The notes: a model not told the origin generated them from the sequence alone. A DNA stretch of 64,000 nt from Aquipuribacter sp. SD81 (GCF_037153975.1 NZ_JBBAYJ010000010.1:1-64000); one strand, 5' to 3'; counted from the stretch's first letter, positions 8,721 through 16,883 are shown. A program made the numbers and translations.

Positions 8721-8886
8721 CGGAAACGGACGGCGGCGTGGCGTCGCGGCCCGCGGGCGGTGGCCCCCGGCCGCGCACGACGCTCAGCCTGCACGTGACC
8801 GAGGACGTCACGAAGGAGATGACGCGGTCGGCCGCCGACGCCCCGGACGTCGACCTCGCCGCCCGGGCGCAGCGTCTGGCCCAGGC

Positions 8887-10710
8887 TCAGGCGCCTGGGT
8901 CCCTGCCCGCGACCGGCCCCTCGGGGCGCACGCCGTCGACGACGTCCCGGGCGACGTCGCGGAGCTTGCGGTTGCTCGTCCTCGACCGCACGCGCAACCA
9001 GGCGAAGGCCGCGTCGGCGTCGAGCCCCTGCGTCGCGACCACCACACCCTTGGCCTGCTCGATGACCGCCCGGCTCTCCATGGCCTGCAGCAGCTGCCGC
9101 CGCTCCCGCACCAGCCGCTCCCACCTCGCCGCGTCGACCAGCGCGGGCTCCATCCGGCGGGCGAGGGCGAGGAGCGCCGCCTCGTCCGCGGCCGTGTAGG
9201 CGGCGGGGCCGTAGAGCACGAGCGAGAGGGTCGGGGAGTCGGGCACCGGCACCTCCCCCGGCGGGCCGACGGGCAGCGGGCCCACCTCGGCGGGGCCGAC
9301 CGGCACGGCGAGGCAGCCCTCCACCCCGCGCCGGTGCGCCGCCGCGGCGAAGTCCGCCCACGACGCCGCGGTCACGGAACCCGGGCCCGTGCCGTCGACG
9401 GGGCGGACCACGTGGCCGGTGAGGGCCGCGCGCCGGCCGGGACCGCCGTCGTCGTACTGCCGCTCGTCGAGCGCGGCGGCCGGCGGGCCGTCGAGCACCA
9501 CCGCGTCGAGCCGGGCGCCGACGACGACCGTGACCGACGCCGCCAGCGTGCCCGGGACGACGTCCCTCGCGGCGACGGCGGCGTCCCGCAGCACGCGCGA
9601 CAGGGGCCGGCGGCCCACCGGCTCCCACGCCCGTGCGGGCTCCGGCGGGGGGTCGGCCGGCCGCAGGCGCAGCACGGTGGCGTCGGTGCGCCGCCGGCGC
9701 TTGACCGCGTACATGAGGAGGTCCGCGCGGTGCCAGGTCCGTCCCAGCGGCTCACCGGCCTCGCGCACCGCCGCCCCGGTGGACGCCCCGATGCCGTGAC
9801 CGGCGAGCCCTCGGCGCACGCGCGCGGTCAGGTCGTCGAGCCTGGCCGCCGACGTGAGCACCGCGAACTCGTCCCCGCCGCAGCGGGCGACGACGTCGCC
9901 GGGGCCGACCGCCGCGCTCAGCAGCTCCGCCACCTGCCGGAGCAGGCGGTCGCCGGCCGCGTGCCCGGACGCGTCGTTGACGGCCTTGAGCCCGTCGAGG
10001 TCGAGGACGAGCACGGCCGCGGTCCCGCCGGCAGGGTCCTCGGGACCGCCGTTGTCGACCACGAGCGCGCGGTACCAGCCGCGGCGGTTGCGCAGCCCGG
10101 TGAGCACGTCGGTGCAGGCCTGCTCGCGGGCGGCGGCCGCCTGCTCGCGGTGGGTACGGAGCTCCGCGAGCAGCGACGAGCCCGAGACGTCGCCCGCCGC
10201 CACCTCCACCAGCGCCCCGAGGACGCCGGCGGTCAGGCCGAGGGCGGCGACGGCGGCGGCCAGAGCCGGGTCGTGACGGTGCCGCGAGACCCCGGTCACG
10301 GCGCCCCACAGGCCGTCCGGGCCGGTCACGACGGCACCGGCGTAGGAGTGGGTGCCGCGGCGCCGGTCCGCGCCGACCGTGGCGTACGCCGGCTCCTGCT
10401 CGACGTCAGGACACCACGAGGGTGCCCCGGCGGCCAGGGCGAGGGCGAGGGAGCCGAGCCACGGCGTCCGCGTCCCGACGGACGGAGGGTCGGGCTGCCG
10501 GCCCGAGGCCGCGACCACCACCTCGTTGGCCCCGTCGAAGCGGCTGACGAGCCACAGGTCGGCGGGCCAGCGCTCGTGCAGGCCGGTCACGAGCGCCGCG
10601 GCCGGGCTCGTCAGCAGCTGCGTGAGGGGCGCCTCGAGGACGGCCTCGCCCGACGGGCCGGCCCCAGGAGGTCGTGGCGTGGTGTCCGCGAGGTGGCCGG
10701 TCTCGTCCAC
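8887..10710 (-). CDS. GAF-GGDEF-GAF-ANTAR hybrid: diguanylate cyclase with RNA-binding domain
   Basis: A 607-residue four-domain protein. An N-terminal GAF-like sensor (about 30-170) leads through a helical linker (180-200) to a GGDEF domain (about 200-345) with TDVLTGLRNRRG, DLDGLKAVNDASGHAAGD and an intact GGDEF signature at 278-282. No RxxD inhibitory site is visible at the usual position before it, where the residues read GPGDVV. A second GAF-like region covers about 370-530. An ANTAR domain (about 540-593) with SRAVIEQAKGVVV and a final SNRKLRDVARDVV closes the protein. ANTAR domains bind paired-hairpin RNA and block termination. Joining one to a c-di-GMP synthase suggests a protein that both makes a second messenger and controls transcript elongation. 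Confidence 0.9.
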   Translation of the reverse strand: MDETGHLADTTPRPPGAGPSGEAVLEAPLTQLLTSPAAALVTGLHERWPADLWLVSRFDGANEVVVAASGRQPDPPSVGTRTPWLGSLALALAAGAPSWCPDVEQEPAYATVGADRRRGTHSYAGAVVTGPDGLWGAVTGVSRHRHDPALAAAVAALGLTAGVLGALVEVAAGDVSGSSLLAELRTHREQAAAAREQACTDVLTGLRNRRGWYRALVVDNGGPEDPAGGTAAVLVLDLDGLKAVNDASGHAAGDRLLRQVAELLSAAVGPGDVVARCGGDEFAVLTSAARLDDLTARVRRGLAGHGIGASTGAAVREAGEPLGRTWHRADLLMYAVKRRRRTDATVLRLRPADPPPEPARAWEPVGRRPLSRVLRDAAVAARDVVPGTLAASVTVVVGARLDAVVLDGPPAAALDERQYDDGGPGRRAALTGHVVRPVDGTGPGSVTAASWADFAAAAHRRGVEGCLAVPVGPAEVGPLPVGPPGEVPVPDSPTLSLVLYGPAAYTAADEAALLALARRMEPALVDAARWERLVRERRQLLQAMESRAVIEQAKGVVVATQGLDADAAFAWLRVRSRTSNRKLRDVARDVVDGVRPEGPVAGRDPGA

Positions 10711-10783
10711 TCGTTCTCCCGGGCTCGCTCGTGCGTCGGAGCAGCCGGGTCCGGGGCCGTGGGGACCGAGGGTAGGGCACGCC

Positions 10784-10799
10784 GCACCCCGCGGGGTGC
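10784..10799. repeat. 16-bp perfect palindrome between regulator genes
   Basis: GCACCCCGCGGGGTGC is a perfect palindrome just downstream of the GAF-ANTAR gene start side and upstream of the GGDEF-ANTAR start. It could be an operator or the core of a transcript hairpin. The lack of a loop makes it a poor terminator. Confidence 0.35.
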
Positions 10800-10807
10800 A
10801 GGGACGC

Positions 10808-11530
10808 TCAGGACGCGGCGGGCCCGTCCGGGACGAGCGTGCCGTCGATCACCTGGCCGGCGACCTGGGTGAGCGGCAGGCCGCGACCCCGCGCGTGCAA
10901 GCGCATCCGCCGGAACGCCTCCTCCAGGCTGACGCCGGCCCGCTCGGAGAGCATCCCCTTCGCCAGCTCGACCTGCACCCGGCTGTGCAGCGCGTACTGC
11001 AGCTGCTCGCTCAGCACGGTCTGCTCCTGCAGGCTCCGCTCCTGCAGGAGCCCGATGGTCGCGACGTCCGCCATCGCCTGCCCCACCTGGAGGTCCTCCT
11101 CGCTCATCCGCTGATCCGCGTCGGTGAAGAGGTTGAGCGCGCCGATGACCCGCCCCCGCAGCCGCATGGGCAGGGCGTGCGTCGAGCCGAACCCGGCTGC
11201 GAGCGCGGCCTCGGTGAAGCGGGGCCACCGCTCGCGGGCGTCGGCCAGGCGCACGTTGGCGACCGCGACGCCCGTCTCGAAGCAGTCCCGACAGGGCCCC
11301 TCGTCGATCTGCAGCTCGAAGGTCTCCAGGTGCCGCATGCGCTCCAGCGTCGAGGCCATGAGCCGCAGGCCGCCCCGCTCGTCGGCGAGCATGAGCCCGG
11401 CCGCGTCGGCCCCGAGCAGCTCGACGCTGCGCTCGGCGAGGACCTGGACGAAGTCCACGATGTCGAAGCGCTCCACCAGCGTGTCCGCCAGCTCCACGAA
11501 GACCGACGCCAGACGCACGGTGCTGTTCAT
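10808..11530 (-). CDS. GAF-ANTAR transcription antiterminator
   Basis: A 240-residue regulator with a GAF sensor domain (about 5-165) and a C-terminal ANTAR domain (about 170-230). The GAF segment carries DEGPCRDCFETG and PRFTEAALAAGFGSTHALPMRLRGRVIGALNLF, the form common to actinobacterial GAF-ANTAR proteins. The ANTAR part reads LHSRVQVELAKGMLSERAGVSLEEAFRRMR. Such proteins bind two-hairpin leaders and prevent termination. ATG 11530 follows a strong GGAGGT six bases away. The 5' leader holds an unusual CTG/CAG-rich run. Confidence 0.9.
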   Translation of the reverse strand: MNSTVRLASVFVELADTLVERFDIVDFVQVLAERSVELLGADAAGLMLADERGGLRLMASTLERMRHLETFELQIDEGPCRDCFETGVAVANVRLADARERWPRFTEAALAAGFGSTHALPMRLRGRVIGALNLFTDADQRMSEEDLQVGQAMADVATIGLLQERSLQEQTVLSEQLQYALHSRVQVELAKGMLSERAGVSLEEAFRRMRLHARGRGLPLTQVAGQVIDGTLVPDGPAAS

Positions 11531-11539
11531 GGGGACCTC

Positions 11540-11595
11540 CTGCTGCTCCTGGTGCTGCTGTTGTCGCTGCTGCTGCTGCTCTTGCTGCTGCTGCC
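11540..11595. repeat. CTG/CAG trinucleotide-rich run in a gene leader
   Basis: About 56 bases read as imperfect tandem CTG on the + strand, equivalent to CAG on the transcribed sense of the GAF-ANTAR gene, ending roughly 10 bases before its start codon. It lies in the leader rather than in a supported coding region. Such runs can slip in replication or alter ribosome access; an effect here is inference. Confidence 0.8.
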
Positions 11596-11633
11596 CTGCG
11601 GTCCGGCTGCCCGCCCCGGTGGGCCGCCGCCCC

Positions 11634-12413
11634 TCACCCGTCGTCCTCCGGCGCGAACGTCGTGGCCCGCGCCAGCACGTCACGGGCCACGTCGACGACC
11701 GGTCGGCCCGTGCCGAAGGCCCGCGCCCGCAGCAGCACGAGCGCCTGCGCGAGGCCCACCCCCGCCTGGACGGCGACCACGCCGGTGGCCTGGTGCACCT
11801 CCGCGCGGTCGTCGAGCAGCACGAGCGGCGCCGGGGTGTCGTCGCCGTGAGCGCCGGGGCCGGCGCTGTCCCGCACCTCGTCGAGGGCGTCGGGACCCAC
11901 GCCGCCGTCGCCGTCGCCGGCGGACTGCACGTGCAGCACCACGGTGAGGGCCGCCTCGGCGAAGTCGAGCGCGCACTGCAGCTCCTCCGCGTCCAGCCCG
12001 CCCGGGCGGTCGCGGTACAGGTCGAGCACGCCGAGCGCGATCGCCCCCACCCGCAGCGGCAGGGCGAAGACGGCGTGGACGCCGCGGTCGAGCGCCTCGG
12101 GCACGAACCCCGGCCAGCGCGCGCGCACCCCGGAGCGCTCCAGGTCGGGCAGCAGCACCGGTCGCCCGGTGTGCGCGGCCTCGACGCACGGGCCCTCCCC
12201 GAGGGTGAACTGAAGGTCCTCCATGCCCTGCGCGAGGCGGTCCGAGGCGGCGACCACCCCGACCGGCTGCCCGCGGTCCATGATCACCAGTCCGACACCG
12301 CTGACCGGCAGCCGGCGGGCGCAGGCGTCGACGAGCTGGCGGACCAGCGGCACCGCCGAGCGCCCGCTCACGTCGAGGCCCGCGAGGATGCGGGCGACAG
12401 CCACCGACGGCAT
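11634..12413 (-). CDS. GAF-ANTAR transcription antiterminator
   Basis: A 259-residue GAF-ANTAR protein, paralogous to its downstream neighbour. The GAF domain (about 10-165) shows VSGVGLVIMD, LGEGPCVEAAHTGRPVLLPDLE and HAVFALPLRVGAIALGVLDLY. A Gly/Asp-rich linker (about 165-190) joins it to the ANTAR domain (about 195-250) with EVHQATGVVAVQAGVGLAQALVLLRARA. The ANTAR first helix departs from the common AKG form (it has ATG in that place). It is the first gene of the four-gene same-strand series, with 103 bases to the next. Confidence 0.88.
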   Translation of the reverse strand: MPSVAVARILAGLDVSGRSAVPLVRQLVDACARRLPVSGVGLVIMDRGQPVGVVAASDRLAQGMEDLQFTLGEGPCVEAAHTGRPVLLPDLERSGVRARWPGFVPEALDRGVHAVFALPLRVGAIALGVLDLYRDRPGGLDAEELQCALDFAEAALTVVLHVQSAGDGDGGVGPDALDEVRDSAGPGAHGDDTPAPLVLLDDRAEVHQATGVVAVQAGVGLAQALVLLRARAFGTGRPVVDVARDVLARATTFAPEDDG

Positions 12414-12845
12414 CAGCCCTCCGCGCCCGAGTCACCCGCGAGGACGGGAGGCGTGCCGCGACTGTAGCCCCCGCGTCACCGACGCCGGTCTCCTCCGACG
12501 GTGCGCGGCGCGGCGGCGGACCGACGGCGGCGAGCGGGTTTGCGGACCCGCTCCCGGGGTAGGGGTCGCGAGCCCGCACCTTGCGGGCGTGTCGCCCCGG
12601 ACCCGGTGACGCGCGGCAGCACGGCCGCAGCGCACCGCCTCCCGCGTGGCATCGCCGCGGTCCCCGTACGACGACGACCCGCGCCGTGGACCCGTGCGTC
12701 GCACCGGCCCTCACCGCCCCGCAGGACGGGACCGCCGCCGCCCAGCGGGACGCCCACGACGCCCAGAGCGCCCGGCCGCTCGCGCCGCGCCGCCCCACCC
12801 GCCCGGCACACGCCCGGGTCGGACCCACGCACACCAGGAGCAGAC
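12414..12845. other. 432-base divergent intergenic region
   Basis: This gap separates the GAF-ANTAR gene (leftward) from the PRC-barrel gene (rightward) and contains no gene I can support. It holds the SigF-like promoter match at 12537-12562. The remaining 280 bases before the PRC-barrel ATG are GC-rich with several small hairpins, so a long leader or a second promoter nearer the gene are both possible. A ribosome site (AGGAG) lies just before 12846. Confidence 0.6.
12537..12562 (+). promoter_or_regulatory. SigF/SigB-like promoter match
   Basis: GGTTT (12537-12541), a 15-base spacer, then GGGTAG (12557-12562). This fits the actinobacterial SigF/SigB consensus GGTTT-N15-17-GGGTA. It points toward the PRC-barrel/DUF2382 stress gene, but the start codon is 285 bases away, which lowers confidence. 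Confidence 0.5.
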
Positions 12846-13667
12846 ATGATCACCACTGACCAGGTCCAGGCACTGCTCGACGGCGACGGCACGGTCGTCG
12901 GCCGCGACGGCGAGAAGCTCGGCTCCGTCGGGCAGGTCTTCCTCGACGACAGGACCGGCACGCCGGAGTGGGTGACGGTCACGACCGGCCTGTTCGGCAC
13001 CTCGCAGTCCTTCGTGCCGCTCGCCGAGGGCACCGCGGACGGCAGCCGCGTCACCGTCCCCTACGCGAAGGACACGGTGAAGGGCGCCCCGCGCGTCGAC
13101 GACTCCGCCGGTCACCTCTCGCAGGAGCAGGAGGGCGAGCTGTACCGCCACTACGGGCTCGCGGACCCCTCCCACGACGAGGCCGACCGCACCGACCGGA
13201 CCGACCGCGCGCAGACCGGTGGCGCCCCGGCCGGCGCCCAGGGCCGCGACACCTCCGGGCCCACCACCGACGAGGCCATGACGCGCTCGGAGGAGCAGCT
13301 GCACGTCGGCACCGAGCGGGTCGAGAGAGGACGCGCCCGGCTGCGCAAGTACGTCGTGACGGAGGACGTCACCACCACGGTGCCGGTCAGCCACGAGGAG
13401 GTCCGGCTCGAGCGCGAGCCCGTGACCGACGCCAACCGCGACGAGGCCATGAGCGGCGGCGACCTCACCTCCGAGGAGCACGAGGTGGTCCTCACCGAGG
13501 AGCGGGTCACCGTCGACAAGGAGACCGTCCCGGTCGAGCGCGTCCGCGTCGGCACGGAGACCGTGACCGAGGACCGCGAGGTCACCGAGCAGGTCCGCAA
13601 GGAGCAGATCGAGCAGGTCGACGGCGGCGAGGGCTCCGACGCCCCCCGCCCCGACGCCCGCCGCTGA
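12846..13667 (+). CDS. PRC-barrel and DUF2382 (YsnF/AvaK-type) stress protein
   Basis: A 273-residue cytoplasmic protein. An N-terminal PRC-barrel (about 1-80) shows GTVVGRDGEKLGSVGQVFLD and GTPEWVTVTTGLFG. A charged linker follows, then DUF2382 (about 160-260) with paired repeats KYVVTEDVTTTVPVSHEEV and EVVLTEERVTVDKETVPVERV. Proteins of this architecture are typical general-stress proteins of unknown biochemistry. ATG 12846 has an AGGAG site. A SigF-like promoter lies upstream and a strong hairpin follows the gene. Confidence 0.9.
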   Translation: MITTDQVQALLDGDGTVVGRDGEKLGSVGQVFLDDRTGTPEWVTVTTGLFGTSQSFVPLAEGTADGSRVTVPYAKDTVKGAPRVDDSAGHLSQEQEGELYRHYGLADPSHDEADRTDRTDRAQTGGAPAGAQGRDTSGPTTDEAMTRSEEQLHVGTERVERGRARLRKYVVTEDVTTTVPVSHEEVRLEREPVTDANRDEAMSGGDLTSEEHEVVLTEERVTVDKETVPVERVRVGTETVTEDREVTEQVRKEQIEQVDGGEGSDAPRPDARR

Positions 13668-13706
13668 GCGACGGCCGGTCCGGACCGGGCCGGCCCGCCC
13701 CAGACC

Positions 13707-13741
13707 CCCGGCACGCCGCGACGCCGTCGCGGCGCGCCGGG
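13707..13741 (+). terminator. Strong terminator hairpin
   Basis: CCCGGC-A-CGCCGCGAC pairs with GTCGCGGCG-C-GCCGGG: 15 base pairs, one A-C mismatch and a 3-base loop, 40 bases after the DUF2382 stop. It separates the stress gene from the membrane protein gene that follows. Confidence 0.7.
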
Positions 13742-13770
13742 CCCACCGGCCCCGCACCCGAGAGGCACCC

Positions 13771-14460
13771 ATGAGCAGCAGCACAGGACCGACCCGCCCG
13801 CCCTCCGACCACGACGCCGACGGCGACCACGGCACGGCCCCGGCCCCGGCGGCCGACGACGGCTCGGGAGCGGTCTCGACCGGGCTCCTCGCCCGGGACC
13901 GCACGAGCGTCGTGGCGAAGGAGAAGGCCGCCTACGGGGGCGTCAAGGTGGGGTCGGCGTTCTTCGGCTGGCTCACCGCCACCGGCACCACGGTCCTGCT
14001 GGCCGCCGTGCTGGCCGCCGCGGGCACCGTCGTCGGCCTGGCCACCGGCACGACCGCGAGCGAGGCCGCCGACGACGCGGCCGGCTCGGCGCAGGCCAGC
14101 GGCGTCGCCGGTGGCATCGCCCTGCTCGTCGTCCTGCTCGTCGCGTACTTCTGCGGCGGGTACGTGGCCGGTCGCATGGCCCGCTTCGGCGGGGCCGTGC
14201 AGGGGCTCGCGGTCTGGCTGTGGGCCGTCGTGGTCGCCGTCGTGGTGGCCGCGCTCGGGGCCGTCGCCGGGGACCGGTTCGACGTCCTCGCGCAGCCCGA
14301 CAGCCTCCCGAGCATCCCGGTCGGCACGGACGCCCTCACGACGAGCGCCGTCGTCGCCGCGCTCGCGGTCGCCCTCGTCGCCCTGGTCGGGGCCGTGCTC
14401 GGCGGTCTCGCCGGCATGCGCTTCCACCGCAAGGTCGACCGGGCAGGCCTCGGCGACTGA
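13771..14460 (+). CDS. Four-helix membrane protein of unknown function
   Basis: A 229-residue protein. Residues 1-60 are hydrophilic, acidic and probably disordered. Four membrane helices follow, roughly FFGWLTATGTTVLLAAVLAA, GIALLVVLLVAYFCGGYVAG, GLAVWLWAVVVAVVVAALGA and VVAALAVALVALVGAVLGGL. The GGYVAGRMARFGGAVQG loop between helices 2 and 3 resembles the TIGR04086-like membrane proteins often found beside PRC-barrel stress genes in actinobacteria. ATG 13771 has GAGAGG upstream. I do not recognise a function. Confidence 0.8.
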   Translation: MSSSTGPTRPPSDHDADGDHGTAPAPAADDGSGAVSTGLLARDRTSVVAKEKAAYGGVKVGSAFFGWLTATGTTVLLAAVLAAAGTVVGLATGTTASEAADDAAGSAQASGVAGGIALLVVLLVAYFCGGYVAGRMARFGGAVQGLAVWLWAVVVAVVVAALGAVAGDRFDVLAQPDSLPSIPVGTDALTTSAVVAALAVALVALVGAVLGGLAGMRFHRKVDRAGLGD

Positions 14461-14512
14461 GGGAGCACGCCGCCGGCTCGCGCCCCGTCCCGGGGCCGGG
14501 CACAGTGCACCG

Positions 14513-14962
14513 GTGGCGCCGGACTACACCCCGCGCGGGTCCCGCGCCCGCTGCGTGTTCTGCGCGGTGGTCGCGGGCGCCGCGCCCGCCCACGAGGTGC
14601 TCCGCACCGACCGGGTCGTGGGCTTCCTCGACCGGAACCCCCTGTTCCACGGCCACGTGCTGCTCGTGCCGGTCGTGCACGTGCAGACCCACGACGAGAT
14701 CCCGGCCGACCTCGCGACGGACTGGCTCGCCGCGAGCCAGGCGCTCCAGCGGGCGGTCGAGCAGGCGACGGGAGCCGACGGGGCGCTGCTCATCGTCAAC
14801 AACGTCGTCAGCCAGTCCGTGCCGCACGTGCACCAGCACGTCATCCCCCGCCACCGGGACGACGGCCTGAGCCGCTGGCTCGGCCCGCGGCGGCGCTACC
14901 GCGACGACGCGCACGCGGCGGCCACGGCCGCCGCGGTCCGCGCGGCCCTCACCCTGCGCTGA
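14513..14962 (+). CDS. HIT-family nucleotide hydrolase/transferase
   Basis: A 149-residue histidine-triad protein. CVFCAVVAG is the zinc-knuckle-like start typical of HIT proteins. The domain continues with LDRNPLFHGHVLLVPVVHV and ends in the catalytic triad motif HVHQHVIP. Family members cleave nucleoside phosphoramidates or dinucleoside polyphosphates. The GTG start at 14513 is chosen because the family N-terminus begins within 15 residues. A truncated copy of its 3' end lies at 6096-6247. The stop overlaps the convergent methyltransferase gene by 14 bases. Confidence 0.92.
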   Translation: MAPDYTPRGSRARCVFCAVVAGAAPAHEVLRTDRVVGFLDRNPLFHGHVLLVPVVHVQTHDEIPADLATDWLAASQALQRAVEQATGADGALLIVNNVVSQSVPHVHQHVIPRHRDDGLSRWLGPRRRYRDDAHAAATAAAVRAALTLR

Positions 14963-15644
14963 CGCCGTCGTCCGCAGCCGCGGTCGCCACGCCCCGGCGC
15001 CGGGCGACGACCGCCCACAGCGGGTCGCCGGCCGAGGCGCGCGGCGTGCGGAGGCTGACCTCCGGCTCGTCGAAGCCGCCCGCGGCGCGCACGTACGCGG
15101 CCGCGATGTCGCAGCGGCCCGCCTCGTCGGCCTCGAGCCACCCCCGCACCGCCTTGGTCCAGAACAGCCGGTTCGAGAACGTCAGCACCACCGGCTGACC
15201 CGGCCGCAGGACGCGGCCGACCTCGCGCAGCACCTCGACGGGACGGACGAGGTAGTCGACGGACACGCAGCAGACGACGGCGTCGAACGAGGCGTCCGGA
15301 AAGGGCAGTGACGGGTCGGCGTTGAGGTCCCGCACGACCCGCTCCGTCGCGGCGGGGTTCGCGGCGAGCTCGGCGGCGTTGAGCCCGAGCACGACCAGCT
15401 CGTGCGGCGGGACACGGAAGTGCGACACCCACGAGCCCATGAGGTCGAGGACCCGGCGCGGCTCCTGCGCCGAGCCGTCGACGCCCAGCTCGGCGTACAG
15501 CGCCCCGACGGCCGCGACCGCCCGGTCGTCGATGTGGGTGACGAGGCGCGGCTGGTCGTAGAAGCGCGCGTCCGGCGAGTCGTCGAACCGGTCGAAGAAG
15601 CCGTCCGGGAAGCCGTGACCGCCGTCAGCCGCCTCGTCCGCCAC
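14949..15644 (-). CDS. Class I SAM-dependent methyltransferase
   Basis: A 231-residue protein with a class I methyltransferase layout. Motif I is the variant VLDLMGSWVSHF rather than the usual GxGxG, a form I know from a subfamily with DLMSSW. Then VVLGLNAAELAANP (acidic-loop region), FDAVVCCVSVDYLVRP (motif IV/V) and VLREVGRVLRPGQPVVLTFSNRLF follow. Substrate unknown. It starts divergently from the PaiB-like gene, with 107 bases between. Confidence 0.85.
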   Translation of the reverse strand: MADEAADGGHGFPDGFFDRFDDSPDARFYDQPRLVTHIDDRAVAAVGALYAELGVDGSAQEPRRVLDLMGSWVSHFRVPPHELVVLGLNAAELAANPAATERVVRDLNADPSLPFPDASFDAVVCCVSVDYLVRPVEVLREVGRVLRPGQPVVLTFSNRLFWTKAVRGWLEADEAGRCDIAAAYVRAAGGFDEPEVSLRTPRASAGDPLWAVVARRRGVATAAADDGVSAG

Positions 15645-15751
15645 GCCCCCATGCTCGCCGAGGCGCGCGCGCCGGGCACCTGCACCGGGCTGCGCGCCGG
15701 AGCCGACGGGGCCACGGTGGCGGGAGCCGACCCGAGCGAGGAGCCGCCGAC

Positions 15752-16357
15752 ATGCGCACCGAGCCGCCGTACCGCATGGACGACCCGGAGGAGGTGCGCC
15801 GACTCGTGAGGCGCCACCCGTGGGCGACCCTCGTCAGCGCGACGGAGGCGGGCCTGGTCGCCTCGCACTACCCGGTGCTGCTCGACGAGGCGGCCGACGG
15901 GCTCGCGCTGTTCAGCCACGTGGGCCGGCCCGACGAGGAGCGTCACGAGCTGGGCCGCCACGAGGTGCTCGTCGTCGTGCAGGGCCCGCAGCACTACGTG
16001 TCGCCGAGCTGGTACCCGCCGGAGCAGGTGGTGCCGACGTGGAACCACGTCACCGTCCACCTGTGGGGGACGCCGCGCCTGCTCGGGCCCGAGGAGAACT
16101 GGGCGGCGCTCGCCGCCCTCACCGACCACCTCGAGGCAGGCCGGCCGGGCGCTCGCCGCCTCGCCGAGGACGAGGCGGGGACCCGGGCCCTCGCGCGCGG
16201 CACCGTCGGCTTCCACCTCCGCGTCGACCGGTTCGAGGGGCGCGCCAAGCTGAGCCAGGACAAGGCACCGGAGGTGGTCCGCTCGGTCGTCGAGCACCTC
16301 GACGGGCTCGACCCGGCCCTGGCGGCCGAGATGCGCCGGCACCACGGCGGGCGGTGA
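15752..16357 (+). CDS. FMN-binding PaiB-like protein
   Basis: A 201-residue protein of the PaiB / FMN-binding split-barrel family (sometimes called protease synthase and sporulation negative regulator). The sequence shows HPWATLVSATEAGLVASHYPVLLD, LFSHVGRPDEE, VLVVVQGPQHYVSPSWY and VPTWNHVTVHLWGTPRLL, then a C-terminal KLSQDKAPEVV. These match the conserved blocks of the family over its usual length of about 200 residues. ATG 15752 is preceded by GAGGAG. Whether it acts as regulator or flavin enzyme cannot be told. Confidence 0.9.
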   Translation: MRTEPPYRMDDPEEVRRLVRRHPWATLVSATEAGLVASHYPVLLDEAADGLALFSHVGRPDEERHELGRHEVLVVVQGPQHYVSPSWYPPEQVVPTWNHVTVHLWGTPRLLGPEENWAALAALTDHLEAGRPGARRLAEDEAGTRALARGTVGFHLRVDRFEGRAKLSQDKAPEVVRSVVEHLDGLDPALAAEMRRHHGGR

Positions 16358-16385
16358 CCCGCCTCGACGTGGGTGCCGCCGCACC

Positions 16386-16883
16386 TCACACCCAGTACGT
16401 GTCGTGGCGGGCCATGAACAGGGCCCGCTCGACCGGGTCGGTCGGTGCGCCGCGCGCGAGCGTCTCGAAGTAGTCCTCGCGCGGGCCGCCGGGGGCGAAC
16501 ACCAGCAGCATCGACGCACCACCGGAGCCGCGGAAGGCGTGCACCCCGCCCTCGGGCACGTAGAGGAAGTCGCCGACCCCCGCCGTCAGCCAGTCGCGGC
16601 CGTCGAACAGCCGCACCTCGCCGGACAGCACGTAGAACTGCTCGGAGATCGACCGGTGGAAGTGCGGCTCAGGCCCCGTCTCGGCCTCGCCGAAGGTCCA
16701 CCGGTACAGCCCGAACCGCCCGCGCGTCCGGTCGCCGGTCGCGAGGTACTCGCACGTGCCGCCGCTGGGGTACGTGACGTCGGGCGGGGCGCCGTCGCGG
16801 CGCAGCCACGCCGACACCTCACCGTCGGCACCGGTGTGGACGGCCCGTGGGTAGGGCCGGTGCAGCGGGTCGGGCCACGACAT
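16386..16883 (-). CDS. Cupin-domain protein
   Basis: A 165-residue single-domain cupin. Metal-site motifs are present in order: EPHFHRSISEQFYVLSGEVRLFDG (His, His, Glu) and VPEGGVHAFRG (final His). This suits a small metal-binding dioxygenase, isomerase or sensor; the substrate is unknown. The ATG at 16883 follows GAGGGGAG by five bases and is preferred over longer frames reaching 17039. It converges on the PaiB-like gene with only 28 bases between. Confidence 0.88.
   Translation of the reverse strand: MSWPDPLHRPYPRAVHTGADGEVSAWLRRDGAPPDVTYPSGGTCEYLATGDRTRGRFGLYRWTFGEAETGPEPHFHRSISEQFYVLSGEVRLFDGRDWLTAGVGDFLYVPEGGVHAFRGSGGASMLLVFAPGGPREDYFETLARGAPTDPVERALFMARHDTYWV

Noticed and set aside
4914-8798. 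A 1,294-codon + strand open frame
   Set aside because: Antisense to the ATP-grasp and phosphatase genes, whose domains and motifs are clear on the other strand.
8721-8886. A small gene in the gap between phosphatase and GGDEF-ANTAR genes
   Set aside because: A + strand frame there reads plausibly for about 35 residues (HVTEDVTKEMTRSAADAP) but runs on without a stop into antisense sequence and has no ribosome site.
11537-11683. Poly-glutamine extension of the GAF-ANTAR protein
   Set aside because: The frame stays open upstream through the CAG run, but the ATG at 11530 has a strong ribosome site and the GAF domain starts right after it. The extension would also overlap the next gene.
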